From contig JAJNNQ010000023.1 in NCBI GenBank assembly GCA_027886175.1, positions 1,890,501 to 1,954,500 on the forward strand: a DNA stretch of 64,000 nucleotides, read 5' to 3'. Position 1 is the first letter of the stretch. The number at the start of each line of letters is the position of its first letter. The notes beneath the pieces were generated by a model. It did no database searches. It was given only the letters and a program-made list of their open reading frames with translations, and was not told the origin of the DNA. The position numbers were made by a program, and so were the translations under genes. Below are positions 1-13,600 of the stretch, in pieces. The DNA comes from Phylloscopus collybita. Its lineage: Eukaryota; Chordata; Aves; Passeriformes; Phylloscopidae.

Positions 1-1076
1 AGATTCTCGTAGGCAGACAAGAGAAATGGTGGCCTAAATAAAGCCTAATGTGCAAAAAACTAGGTAGGAAAAACCCACTGCTTACAAAAACTGAACTGCA
101 GAAAGGAGCTGTGGAATGAGATCCCAACGGGTTTGTCCTAAGTCCGGGGGGTTTTAAAATGTTTTTGTAATGAACAGCCTGTGATAGAAGAAATGATGGA
201 TTTACTGTAATCAGAGATGTGACAGAGCTAGGAGGGTTGGTATGTGTAATTTGAGGAAAAGGTTGCAATTCAGAATTCTGCTGTTAAAATGGAGAAATCA
301 ACTGAAAAAAAAATTAAGATGCATTTTAATGAGGACAAAGCAGCGGGTTTTATACTTTCACAGGATGTGAAAGATACAGTTACATAACAGTTTGTGGGAG
401 AAGGAGCTGGCTGTAGTGAATCACAAGCTTATTCATCAACAACTTCATGCTGTTGTCTAAAAAGGCAATCATCTTGAAATATGTAGAAGAAAGAGTGTCT
501 GATTCAAAATAATCTGTTACCAGTTTAGCCACTGGAGTTGTGCTGTACTGGGGACAGAGTAGTTTTGGTTTTGATGCTTTAACAGGAACCTAGGCTGTTG
601 TAGATGGTCTGGAGGAGTGTGCCTGAGCAGGCAAGCTGTCTCAGAAATTATCTGAAAGAAAAAGACAATGCAGAAATTTTCAAGTGCTGAAAAGCTTCTC
701 CAAGACTTTTCACCTCAAGTGAAAGTCTGTTCCCTGAAGCAGGGTGTAAAGTAGAAGAGGGCAGTGGAAGAACTGCATTGGTGGAAACTTTGTTGTGGTG
801 AGGATAAGATACTGAAGGATCTTGCTTGTGGAGACTCTGGGGTCTCTGTAAGTGCAGATTGTCATCATATGTGTTTTCAAAGATCTGCTGCAAACAAACA
901 ATGCCAACACAATTTTGCCTTGGTCACAAAGGCTGGTTGTTTCCTCAGATTTCTGTTACCCTTTTCCATGGTTTTGCTGATCAGGATATGGTACAAAGTG
1001 TTGTGGCAGATTTGTCTGACAGATCCCACGAGGAAGGGTGGGGAAGAGACTGATCATTGTCCCTCTCCTCCTTCAG
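1..1076 (+). other. GAS7 intron, left edge of window
   Basis: This is AT-rich unique sequence before the first visible GAS7 exon. It ends in a good polypyrimidine tract and CAG acceptor at 1066-1076. No other exon or repeat was recognised; the open frames here are short and not conserved-looking. Confidence 0.7.
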
Positions 1077-4000
1077 CACACTGGGAGAAGCTTGGGCTCA
1101 GCTCAAGAAGAGTTTAGCTGATGAAGCAGAGGTTCATCTCAAATTCTCTTCGAAGGTAAATGGTTCTTTCTTGTCAAAAGATTTTTGCCCTGAATTGGTG
1201 GGCCTCTCCCTTCAGTGTGTGTTAGTGGGGGCAATAAACGTGCATGTAGTACAAATTCAGAAGAATTAATAAGTTGGTGAAAAAACTTACTGAAACTCTG
1301 TCCAATCTTCCTCCCAAAATCAGTTTATTTAGTCTATCTGATGAGTAAATTAAAACACATCTAGCCTTAATTTTTCATGAAAAAGAAGTAAAACTGATTC
1401 TAGGTGTTGTTCACCTGAGCTCTGTGTTCCAGCCAGTGAATTTAATTAGTGCTTGTACACTTTACTTCTGCAAAGGAAGAAATGAAACAAGAATCTACTC
1501 CCCCTGTCTGGAAGGAAGAGAACCAGAACTCTGGCTTTTTTTGTATCATCAGCCTTTCTCAAAAGTGTGCTGGCAATGTTATTTTTGGGTTTTATCTCAA
1601 GTGATGCCCAAGGAGATTTCTTTTACAAATGATGGTATTTATCTGGGTTTTTTCCACCACATGTGACATGCTGCTGAATCCTGTTACATTCTGTTAACCT
1701 CTGTGGGTGTTCAAGTTCAATACAGTGGCAGGTATCTCAGCACAACAGCCATGTTCTGGAGGAAAATTACAGCTCTGCGCCATTTGTAAGCAATTCAGCA
1801 GAGGTTACTCAGGCAACCAGCTGCTGCCTTGGTAACTCACTGCTCTGCCTTAAACTTCGACACCAGGGCTGTAATTAGTGAAATACTTTTTGCTCCCCAT
1901 TGTCCTCCTGTATTGTTTTCCAAAAGGAAAAAAAAAAAAATATGCGCCCTGGAGCGATGTGTGGGTGTGGGCAGGCCAGGTAAAGAAGAGGGGCTTTTCC
2001 ATTCTATTACCTCTCCTTAAACTCTGCACAGAAACTCCTGTAGCATCCTCTAAATCCTTCCCACTGTTTGTGTGCAGAGAACACGTGGATGTGGCACTTC
2101 AGGGGCAGGGTTTAGTGGTGGACCTGGCAGTCCTGGGATAACGATGGGACTGGATGACCTTGGAGGATTATTTTTCTTTTCCCAGCGATTCTGTGGTTCT
2201 GTGAAGAGCCAGGAAATTCCTGGCCTGGCTCCTCATTACTGCCATTTCTTCCTTTGCTTTCTTTAAAGCTTCAGAGCGAGGTGGAGAAGCCCCTGCTCAA
2301 CTTCAGAGAGAACTTCAAGAAAGACATGAAGAAGTGTGACCACCACATCGCGGACCTACGGAAGCACCTGGCCAGCCGCTACACAGCTGTGGAAAAGGTG
2401 GGAGCAGGGAACAGCCTGGAGGCTTCCTGAGACACACTGCTGCTCTGAGCAGAAGAGCAGCTGCCCTGTGAAGAGTTCCTCTTCTGTTACAACAGACCAC
2501 AGCTGTTCCTGCTGAGGGTTTTCACTGTTAGCTGTGCTTTGCCCGGCCCCAGGCGTAGTTGGGTGTTTACTGGTGAAGTGGCTTTTTGGTTCATCCTGCC
2601 CTTCCCAGCTTGGGGCAATCAATTTCTAATACATTTTGATGCGAATACTTCTTCTCTGTGTGCATCTGTTGTCCTCAAAATTTAGAACACCTTGCCTCAG
2701 AATGGCAGCAGGGTCAGATCAAAGGCTCAGTGGCCAAAAGCAGATGGCCCAGGAAAGCAGCTGGACCTTGGTCTGGCAAATCACAAACCCTTCACTAGAA
2801 ACGTCCTCACCATAAAAATCCAAACAGCAGCAGCACCCAGCAATGGGCTGATGGAACAGGAACCAGGAGGTAGCTGAGGTTGTGGTGCAGGGAGTTAGAC
2901 CCCAAAAAAATATCATCTCCCAGCAGCAGCTGGCAGAAATGGGGATGCTGGTGCCTCAGCTGCCAAATTGTATCCTCATGAGGTTTGCTTCTGGGTGTAA
3001 ATTGGAAAGGAAAACACCATTCCCAGTCATCCCTGAAGCTGTTTGTGTTCATTAAAGCTCAGCAGGAGTTCCCTGAGGGGCAGAGCTGTTGCAGGATACA
3101 CATGGTCCTTAGGCTGAGCAATGTTTGTTTCTGCGAAACACGGAGTTCTTCACACTCCTATCCACAAAGCAACTCAGTAGCAATGTTGGGAAGGGTGAAT
3201 TAGGAATAACTTTGGGAAGAAGGACTGAGAGCAGGGAAGAGCTGTGACTGCAGTGCCCGTGGAGCCCTTGGCCCCTCAGGGATTGCTCTCCTGCAGCTCC
3301 CTCTGGAGATCTGCAGGACCCTCAACTGCACATGGAAAAAGATCCAGGAATGCTTCAGCAGTGCTGGTGTGACTGCAGAAAACTGCAAGGTGCTAAGAAA
3401 ATACAGTCATGCCAATTTAATTTGAAACACTACCACAGCATAAAGAAGAAATGTGACATGCTTTATAACAAATCCATGCAAAACAAGTGATTTTTATGTA
3501 TTTATCAGCCTGCATGTGACAATGTTTATTTGCTAAGGTACTTTACTAATTTACCTGTATAATATATATTTGCACTGATAAGTCAGGTTTTAACAGCTTG
3601 AAGAATTTCTGAGTAGTTCAAGTCATCAGTTGCAGCCAGACCTCAGGTTCTTAATTTCTGCTGTTGGCATGAACCTGAGTAAGTTTTTCTGAATTAAGTT
3701 CCTGTTGTTCGTTTCTGATAGGTATATGTTGAGTCCAGAATGTACTTAAAGACAAATTTTGTGAAATATTTGAAATTACTTCAACAATCCAGATCCTAAG
3801 AAAAGTGAATGGAGGAGGTATCTTGGTAATGAAGCTGTTTAAGACATTTTGAAAGAGGCTCCAGCTCTCTTTCCTTCCAGAAATAATGGGAAAGCTGTTA
3901 AGAAACAGGAGAGCCTGATGATGCCATCAACCCTCTGCCTTTCTAAGAATCTGTGAGGGGTTCAGATGCATTTGTGGTTTGCTGGTGGTGACTCCTCTGT

Positions 4001-7000
4001 GGTCGTAGGACACTTTTGTGAACTCCACATGGTGTTGTGAGAACCTGAATCCCTGTTAGGACCCAGGTTCATGCAAAGTTGCTGACCTCTTGCTGAGAAA
4101 CACTTGTGTGAAGGAGCCCCAGATGGCTGAAAGCAGCTGCCAGTTCTTTTTCTCTGTAATTACTGACTCCCCTTTAATTACCCCAAGGCCCGGAAAGCCT
4201 TGACAGAGAGGCAGAAGGATCTGGAAATGAAAACACAGCAGCTAGAGGTGAAACTCAGCAACAAGACAGAAGAGGAGATCAAGAAGGCCAGAAGGAAGTC
4301 TACCCAGGCAGGTGAGTGCCCATCAGCACACGGTGAGAGCAGGGTGGAAGGCACCCCCCCATCCATCCACGTGGCTCCTGGTTTTTAATATTGTATTTTA
4401 ATATTGTAGCCACAAAGTCAAAGTGAGCCACGCTACAAATCTGTGGGATGTTAATTCCACAGAAGAAACAAGTTTTCCAGCTCAGGTGTCACAAATTATT
4501 GATAACTGAGGTGAGAAACAACAAAAGTAGGGTGAATCATCTTGCTGTTTCATCAAAGTGTCCTTAGATTACTGAATGTTTGTGGAACTTCCAGAGTCAG
4601 ATTCAGAGAAGCTTAGCTGAGGGTGTTTCTTCCATAAATCATAGTTCCTTCCTTGGTTCTTTCCTAAATCACACTCACCCACAACTTTGTGGGTGCCTAT
4701 TACACTTACTATTACTGTCTTTTTCCTTGAAAGTGATTTTTTTTTTCTTTCCATTTTTCCACTGTTACTCAGTGACTAAAATGATTTCTCTTCTAGGAAT
4801 ACTGAGGATATAGTAGTGTGTGCTGTACTGTACTGAGGATACAGCCACTTGCTGTGACCTGTGTAGAGGTCAGAGGCTTTTTTTTTTATTATTATTTTAC
4901 AGAGGCTCAAGGCACATCTGCAGGATCCACCAGGAACTTTCTGGAGATCTACAAAGCTGATACATGCAGCTCAGTTAGTACCTTTGCTGAAAATGAGTTT
5001 CAGCTAGGGCTTCCATGTTTCATCCCTTCAACAAGGGTTGTTCCTTGGCAGAATAGTCCTTCAGAGGCTTTTAGAACTTCAGGATAGGTGTCTGGGTTTT
5101 AAGGAGACTGGGAAGAGCCACCACTGGCACTGTGACCATGTGTACAGGCAATCATTTGAGGAGGAAGAAAAGTTGTAATTTAACAACAGAGGTGTTCTTT
5201 ATTCACTTGAAAATTCACAGTCTCTCTTTGTTCCTTGGGCCCTTAGAAGTTGTTTGTAATCGACTTTTATTGAACAAGCAAGGAAGAGCTGAAGATCAGA
5301 GAGAGAAAGAGAAATTGAGCCTCATTTAAAGAACAAAGAGAATTTCTTAGCTGGAAAGCAGCAATTTCTGAGAATTGTTTTCCAAATTTGCCACTTGCCT
5401 TTCCCCCTCCATCAGTGCAGAGTCGTCTGCAAGGAAGGAAAAAATGGAAAGAGCTGCAGGTTCTTGTGTTACTGCCCTGATCACAGAAGGAGCTGGAGCT
5501 CAGCTGGAATTGGGCCTCTCCAGAGGCTGGAGAATGGATGAGGCTGCAGATCAGCATCCCTCCATCCAGCAGCTGGGTCCTGATGCATTGTTCCCCTTTC
5601 AGAGACCTCTTAGATTGCAGTCTCACCTACAGAGTGCTGCCCTGCAGTTCCAGAACTCACCGCTGTTGATTCCCCATTTTAATTGCTTCATTTTTCAAAC
5701 ATAACCTTCCATCTATGGCTTTTTTTTTTTTTTTTTTAAACTGAAGTAACTTGCCTTTTTATATTTCTGGCCATTTTGTAAAATACTGCTCTTAATTTTT
5801 ATATTTTTCTTTCAAAATCTTGTCTTTGCCCCCTATTCATTCTCACCCAAATCACCTGCTTTTTTTTGCCATGCATCAAGTGCATGCACTTAGTTGAAAT
5901 GCTGGTGTCCAAGTAACAAATACCACGTAGCAGAAGTCCTCTGAGCTCTACCAGGGTTCATCTTCAAACCCCTTGGGGTCTACAAAACCTGACCTGCACT
6001 GTCCTTCTCAGCTCTGGCTGGAAAAGACTGATGTGTTGCTCTCTTGACTCTTCCAGGGGATGACCTGATGCGCTGTGTGGATCTTTACAACCAAGCCCAG
6101 TCCAAGTGGTTTGAGGAGATGGTGACCACCACTCTGGTATGGAACATCCAAAGCTACCCTTGCAAAGCTGTGATAGCCTAAAGTGTTCAGCATTCACAGC
6201 TAGTTCAGTGGGGAAAATTGGGTGATAAATGTCACATTGTGTTTCCCATTCTCAGTCATAAGAAAAGCTTGTCTAGGGGAAAGAAGAAGTAATTGTTTCT
6301 TTGCAGAAGGTGTTAAACCAGTTCAGGGCTGCTTAGAGGCCAGAACACTCGAATTGTCCTTAGGAAGGATGAAGTAATGCACAAGAAAAACACAGAAAAA
6401 CACACAATAAATCACCAAATCCGTTTATACATTAATGACTTTTTCTATTCCACGATTTCACAATTTTGTTTGAAGTCTCCCCAGAGCTATCTCTTCTGCA
6501 GACTCAACAGCCCCAGTTGTCTCAGCCTGGCTTGCTAGAAGCTGCCTTGGAGCATCTCCATGGCCTCCTCTGGACTTAATCCAGAAGCTGCACATCCTTT
6601 TTGTGCTGCCAGCCCCAGAGCTGGCTGCAGAGCTCCAGGTGGGATCTCATCAGAGCCTCTCCTAAGGTTTCCCCTCCACACTCTTTAGTATCTTTGTGGC
6701 CCTGCTTTGGACACTTAACATTTGGACTAAATGCAAATTTTGGGGTATCCAGAAGAAGAGGGAGGCATAAAATATCAGGAGGAAAGGCAGAAATCACCTG
6801 CCTTTCCAACTAAAGTGTGGCTGGGTTCTGCTTGCTGCCAGCTGAGCGAGGTGGAAGCTTGTCCTAGCTCATGTGGAGAGCTGTGCTCTGCCAGGTATCT
6901 GGTTGGTGTGTGGGGTGGTCTGAGCCATCCAGCCCAATGTGCTTTCTGCTGCCCCAGGGAAGCTCTGTCATTTCTGTAGCTAGCAATAAAGCACACTATA

Positions 7001-8296
7001 TTAAAAAGTATAAATATATAAATATATATATAAGTATACCATAAATAAAGCACTCACAGCTTCTTGCAGGAAACAGATTCCCTCTTGCTTGCAGCATCTC
7101 TGAAGGCAGTGGCTCCACTCTCTCTGCCTTGGTTGTCTAAGTTTTGGAACCTTTTGGAAAGGTTTGACCCCCTTTCCTGTTGCTGGGCTCAGGCTGAGGT
7201 GACTGCTGTTGCTTGCTGTTTCCTGTTCTTTGCAGAGCAGAGGAATGTGCAACCACAGAGTCCAAAGCATGACCCTGGGGCAGTGCCACACCTACTGGCA
7301 GCCTTTTGTGTATCACCCTTTCTCTGGGCCTCCAAGCTCAGGTTCCAGTAAAAAATATGGACTTGTTTTTCTTCATGTCCAGGAGCTTGAGAGACTAGAA
7401 GTTGAAAGGGTGGAGATGATTCGGCAGCATCTGTGCCAGTACACACAGCTGAGGCACGAGACAGACATGTTCAACCAAAGTGTAAGTGTGCTTTTCCTTT
7501 GCTCCACGTGGTCCTCACTGCCCTCCAGCTGAGCACAGTGCTCCCTCCTGAGCTGGTCTGACTGGCTTGGGTCTTAAGAGGATGTGGGAGAAGTGTCTGC
7601 AGGCAGCTTGTTAGTCTGCAGCAGGGCTGTGGTGCCTCCCTGCAGTGCTGCTCCTCCAGGAATCCCCGATGACATTTCACACAGCTCTGACCTAGGGGAG
7701 ACTGAAGTACATTTGGCCAGCATGAGCCATTATTAGCTCTCCCAGCATGATGCACTGCTCCTTGAGGTCTTCTGTTTGTGCAAGGAAGATGCTGAATTGT
7801 TTCACTGTTGGAAAAGGGAGTATATATATTTTTTCCTTATTAAAAACCTGCCATTTATCAAATATTAAAATGCAGGGGGATGCATGCTGACATGCTGAGT
7901 ACAGCTGTGTTTGGTGGAAGGTGCAGATTGCAGGACAGGAGTCAGAGGCTGCCTGGCTGCTGCCTGGCACAGAGAACCTGTCATGTGAATCCTCCCTCTT
8001 CCCTGCTCACCACAGGGCTGCAGGTTCAGACCTGCCCTGTCCACCCAGCTTCACGTACATGCATCTCTCACTTGTCTGCAGATGCAGTGCAGGCATGCCC
8101 ACAGCTGCCCTGCATGTCAGAGCAATGACTCTCTGCTTCAAGTGTGCCCTTGACATTTGGATTCTTGTTTTCTTCCTTTCAGACAGTAGAACTTGTGGAT
8201 CAGTTGCTTCGGAAAGTGGATCCTGCCAAAGACAGGGAACTGTGGGTAAAAGAACACAAAACTGGAGATATCCGACCCGTGGACATGGAAATATAG
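1077..8296 (+). CDS. GAS7: GAS7, growth-arrest-specific 7, 3' half (F-BAR C-terminal part), partial
   Basis: Six coding exons are joined in frame by GT-AG introns: 1077-1155, 2269-2397, 4188-4311, 6057-6136, 7383-7481 and 8183-8296 (stop TAG 8294-8296). They give about 207 residues starting TLGEAWAQLKKSLADEAE and ending RPVDMEI. The heptad-rich, Lys/Glu-rich sequence (NFRENFKKDMKKCDHH, ARKALTERQKDLEMK, ELERLEVERVEMIRQHL) is the coiled-coil F-BAR module and C-terminal tail of GAS7, a membrane- and actin-linked adaptor of neurons and muscle. The upstream exons (SH3/WW and F-BAR start) lie outside the window, so the gene is cut by the left edge. The family is recognised from memory and appears highly conserved. 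No frameshift or missing splice site is seen. It converges with GLP2R. Confidence 0.95.
2080..2205 (+). repeat. CR1 LINE 3'-end fragment (degenerate)
   Basis: The sequence carries the typical sense-strand tail of avian CR1: GTGGCACTTCAGGGGCAG, then TTTAGTGGTGGACCTGGCAG, GGACTGGATGACCTT and a degenerate CTGTGGTTCTGTGA end. It lies in a GAS7 intron just upstream of the exon at 2269. It is diverged, and the left limit is approximate. Confidence 0.7.
6478..6700 (-). repeat. CR1 LINE fragment, antisense
   Basis: Antisense CR1 phrases are readable in order: CAACAGCCCCAGTTGTCTCA, GCCTCCTCTGGACTTAATCC, CCCCAGAGCTGGCTGCAGAG and CCAGGTGGGATCTCATCAGA. The fragment lies in the GAS7 intron between exons 6057-6136 and 7383-7481. 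Limits are approximate. Confidence 0.75.
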
Positions 8297-10691
8297 ACTG
8301 ACCTCTAGTTGGATGTGATGAGTCCACTGAATTTAAGCAGGCTGACGTTTGTTTTTAAGGGTCAAAAGAGCATAGGGAGAAGGTTGTTTCACTACCAGAC
8401 AGACACCTTGTAATTTAGGCCTGTATGGGCTATCTCTGTTCCATTTAGTCATTACAATGGTCCTCGTTGTGCTAAGCCTTAAGCACCAGACATTCCAGGG
8501 TGAAAAAAAAAAACAAACCAGATGTGTGCTTCCCACCAGAGGTTCCCAATTGCACGCAGCTTCCAGGAGAAATCTGCTTCCTGGCACAGAAAGTGCTCTG
8601 TTCTTCAGTGACTTTGTGCTCCACCCCTTGCATGACTTTCTCTATACAGTATGCTAGAACAACCACAGAGAGCCTCTGGCCAGCAAGGAGATAACTGAAT
8701 ATGATGCAGGAGGCAAGGAAGTCCTGATCATGAACCCCAGGTCTATCACTGACTGCTCTCATGGCCATAGGCAAGTCAATTAATGTCCCTGGCTCCCCCC
8801 ATTTATGAAATCTGTGGATCTTGCAGCAGTGTTGTGTGAATACATGGCTTTCATATAACACTGTCTTCTCACCACAGCAGTGAAGTGATGGCCCTTCTCC
8901 CAAAACCTGTGGAGGAGATTCCTGTTCTTCCTGTTTTATACTCCCTCTCAGGGATACATAAACCCATCTCCATGATCTCTGTTGTCGGCCAGTCGATAAG
9001 TTTTGAAAGTGTTAACCATCACAATTTTTTTTTTTTTTTTAATCAGGAAAGACTTGGTTGTACTATACCTACCTCATTAGCTGTCAGAGTGCCCTCGATG
9101 ACAGAAGGAGGTCATATTCCAAGGAATAAATGAGATGTTTAAAACCTTTTCCCGCTCATGCAAGGTGTTTTCTCCACAGAATCTCCTGAAAGACAGTCCT
9201 CTAATAGTTTACTTGGGATTCAGGTTTAAATTTCCTTTGTTGGTTTCTTCAGGTGAATATCACAGACTTTAGGTATTTTTCATTACAGCTCAATTTTGGC
9301 TTTTATCTTTTTGGAGCCTGATTTTCAAAGGTGCCATGAATATGTGATGCTAGATTGCATTCAGTGTAGATGTAGGTGCCCAGCACTTCTGTACCATCAG
9401 AGTCTCAGCCTGAGATTTTTTTCTATGTTACCCTTACTGCAAACCACCAAAAATCCAACACTGCTCTCAGTAAATAGTCTTAATGTAGTTTGAAGACTTG
9501 TTTGGAAAAAGTATTTATTTCCTTCTGCTGTTTATTTCTGATTGAATATTCAGTCTTGTGTTAATATATTTTTTTCAGCATTTCACACAATGCAAAGATT
9601 CTTCAGATTCTTGCTTTAGATCCAGGAGAAATCTTGATTCTCACCACTGTGGCCTTTACTCAGTGTTTACTGTGGTCTTAGCTACAATATCCCAAACCAT
9701 ACTATTCCATTTGATCCACAGCTTTGCTTCTTTTTATCTCCCTGTCACTGTGCTTTTCTCCCCAGCCCCAGAACTGCATCCTTCTTTTGTCCTGCTGCTA
9801 TTCCAGGTGTTTGTTCAGCATCCTCCAAATGCTGTGATTAGGTCATTGGGAGCCAATATTCCCCTTTACAAATACAAACTGAGACACAGAGAAGTCTTAC
9901 CTGAAGCACATTTATAACATTGCTGCAGTGGTTATTTCTCTGGTTTATTATTTCAAACCAAATTCTCTTGCATTTTTTTCTATTGCTCCCTGTTTTTTCC
10001 AACCATCTCTTTCCTAGTACAGCTTCATTCCTGTCTGCAGATGCCTTCACAACCCACTCCTCTGCTGCTTCATTAACCTTTATAAACCTTTAGCATCTTC
10101 TGCATGTTGGCAGTTGTGGTGTCATGACTGTAGCTGCAGGCTCAGGATCACTCCTGGTGGGACACTTCCTGTGCTGCACTTCCCCTGCCTACCTGGGAAT
10201 TTGGATCCCAGCTTTATTCTTGGTGTTGGAAGGCTCACTGGGATGTGAGCCTCACCTAAGTTCCTGCACACTGCAGCACCAGTTACAGTCTTTGGTTTGC
10301 CTGAGTGTCCTTGAGCTCAGTGAGAGCCTCCCTGGAATTCTCTTCTCCTTCCCTTCTTCCCTCAAGCAGGGCAGTTGATGATCTCTCCTTTTCAGTCTTT
10401 CCACTGATTCACTCTCTGTCTTATCAGTGTACACTTCTCCTAACTCTTACCTTGCACTTCAGAGGACAGGCAATTTCTTATTTTTTTTTAAGCCACAAGT
10501 GCAGGTTGAGCTTTCCAAACTTCAGTGGCCAAAAATAATGTGAGTACATGAAAGCTGCACTTCAGACTGCCCCCTGTCCTAGGCTGCATTGTGAATTGAA
10601 ATGAGCAATCTTGACAATGCCTCAGCACATTCTTGTTTTGATTGCAAAACAAAGCTGGTTGTGCACTTTATACAGTATTCTTCTTAATAAA
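8297..10691 (+). other. GAS7: Probable GAS7 3' untranslated region with candidate polyadenylation signal
   Basis: The sequence after the GAS7 stop is unique, AT-rich and repeat-poor, as expected for a long 3' UTR; mammalian GAS7 has a UTR of several kb. AATAAA hexamers occur near 9125 and at 10686-10691. The true end cannot be fixed from sequence and may lie further right, since another AATAAA cluster occurs near 14654. Poly-A (8504-8513) and poly-T (9026-9040) runs are the only simple repeats. Confidence 0.4.
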
Positions 10692-13600
10692 TACCTGAAA
10701 TACTCTGTTAGCAATTACACTTTATTTTTCCTCTTTCTTTAAAGAAGTTTGTTACTTTATCTATTTTGGACTGGAAATACTGTCCATTAGCACAGGGTTC
10801 TCTGGGGACTGTAATGTGTTTTGGTTCCACTGCTAAGGTGTATTTATGCTGCTCTAAATGCTTAGTTAGGGTTTTTTTGTTGTTATTTGGGGTGTTTGTT
10901 TGAGGGTTGTTTTTTTTTTTGTAGTTGTTTTGTTTTTTTAAAAAAAAAATTTGGTTTTATTTCCAGAGTTTTCCTGCTTCTAGTTCTTGGTCCATTTGAA
11001 TTGTTTCAGGGATGTGAGCTGCCCAGAAGAGTAATTCTCTCAGTGGAGTCTGTGTCTCTTTTTCACTTCAATAACCAGAGGAGAGCACAGGTACTTGGCT
11101 GTTGATCTTTCCCAGCCCCAGGAGACTCTGGCTTCTGCTCCACCAAAGGTGAGATGTTTCATCCACAGCACTTCCATCTCTATCCAGTGCAAGTTTTGCT
11201 GTTGCTTGTGAACAGTTTTCAGCTCATTTCTTCCAAAAGATGATATTCCCTCTTGGCATGACACTGCAGAGCAGGGTTAGCTGCCTGATTCCCTTCTCTG
11301 ATGGGTTTTGGGTAGTGTGATGCCTCACAGGTCAGGCCAGGCTGGAGTTCCCTTATTTCTAACAGGCAGCACCTTCAAAGGGGGCAGTGGCACATTTGAA
11401 GGAGAGCATGGGTTCCTGCTCTCACAGGTAACTTTGGGAGTTTCAGCATTGCTGTTTGTCTTCCACTGAGCTCCAAAAAAGCTGTGGAACCCAGTCTGTC
11501 TTCATGCTCATCCTAAACAGCTGCTTCTCCAGAGCAAGATCCAGCCTGGTGCTCTGTTCAAACACCAGCATGTGTGGGTGCTGCATGATGCTTCTGCAGT
11601 GTAACTCACCAGTGGAGCACCAAAGTCTCTTACCTCCAGTACTGAGCTTAGGCATCATCTCCTTTCATCTGGCAGCTCACACACCTGCTGTGAGTTTTTG
11701 CTGTGGAGATCACAGTGGGGCAGGGTTATCTCCCATCTCTGGATGCTCTGAGCTCACAGAGCAGGTCAGTTCTCAGTTAACACTTTGCTTTCACTGGCAG
11801 AGGTGGAACAAGGGGGAATTTTCCTCTGGCCCTTAGCAGGGAGCTCTGCTTGCCCAGATCTGTTGAGCCACCCATGTTTGGGGAGTGCTGCCACACCTGT
11901 GGGCTCCCTCTTGGTCTGGGCAATGCTGTCACACACTTGTCCTGGGCTGCAGGGCTCTCTGGCAATCTCCATTTCAGCCAGAACCTTTTCCCTTAGCAAA
12001 AGGGCTTCCTGAATTCCATGGCTTCAGATCTGCTGGGTGTCCTGACACCCAACAGTGCCAGAGCTGCTGAGGTGCTTACCCCACAGGATGAGAACTTCTT
12101 ATTCATCATCCAGACCTTCCTGCCTGTGTCTTCAAAGCACAGTTGAAAATCTTACTCTCTAAGGTATTCTTTCAGCTTATTACCTGCCAGGACTCATTCT
12201 GGATCCAGTGCTGTTGGCTGATTCCTGTTGGAGTTCAGGAGCTGAAAGCAGTGAGTTCTTTACCACATGGGCCAAATGCACTCTTCTCCCATTAGCAGCA
12301 AAGATTCCAGTTTCTTTCTTGGAGCAATATCCCAAAAATGCCTAATTCTCAGTTGGGCAACCTGCTCCAGATTCAGCCATCTCTAGAACTCCCACTTGTT
12401 CATCACTTCTGTGGGTTGGACATCTTTTGAAAGACTTTGGTTGGTCCCTTACAGGGACATTAGTTCATTATTGGACACTGGAATTGTAGAAGATAGCTTT
12501 AATTTTATTATTTTTTTTATTATTATTTTAAAATACTGTAACAGCAGTGAAAATCATACAGAAATCCCTGTTAGGTTTCTAGACTCCCTTTCCTCCTGTG
12601 CAGCCCCTTCTGAGCTGCTGGGGGCAGCTGTGCTCCCCCTTATTGCACAGGTAGACACTGAAACCACACTTCCTTCAGTGCCTGACAGGCAAGCATGCAA
12701 AGTTCTTTTTACCTTTATGCAGCATTTTTTTTTCTTTGCTTGAGTTATTTTTTGGTTTTTGGTTTTTTTTTCCCTAACAGGAATTTTCTGTGAAGAATTC
12801 ACAGGAAACTTCTGTGTGCTGGTAGCAGTCATAGCTTCTCAGGCTTTGTTAGAGCTTTCTAGAATTGTCCCTGTTTTTAATGTCATTATTTAAATATTGG
12901 CTGCAAGTTAGGCATGTTATACAGAAGTGGGAATTCTTCACCTGTTCTTTGGAAGTGCTCAGCACTCAAGAGATATCTTAGGATGCAACAGGGAGCTAAG
13001 ACTCTTTGAAAATCAGGCTAACAAACAGAAATGCACAAGCCTCTTTTCTCCTTCCTTGTATTCAAGTGCATAAATAAAGCAAATATTAAGAAATGAGAAA
13101 TAATTAACGTGTAGCTGCTCTCCGTGCAGCTCCCAGCAGCTCCAGAAGTGTTCTGGTGTCAGGCTGCAGTCAGAACACACCCCTGGAACATGGAGCCACA
13201 GGTCACCTGCTGGTGCAGCTGTAAAAACCCCATCATTCAGTGACAAAGTGGCTCTGCCCATCCATTTCTTCAGTCACACACAGGGGGAGAAAGGGCACTG
13301 CTTGCCCAGGTGGGTCCTTCACTACCAAGCACCTTAAGAAATCCAGACAAGCACTTTGAAGGTCCCCCTGGAATGAGTAGATGTGACTTTTTGGTGTGGA
13401 TATTTGGTGTTTCCCTCTGAGCTGAAAGCAGATTGACTGTCCCACGGGCTCTCCTGTGCTCTTGCCCACTGGTGCAGCCTGCTGTGTGTCTGTCCCCAGA
13501 GATGGCAGCAGGCTCTGTGTCTCAGTGTCCCTGAGGGCAGTCCTGGTCACCCTGACCTTCCTCTCATGTCTTCAAAAGACAGTGTCAGAAAGGCACTTTG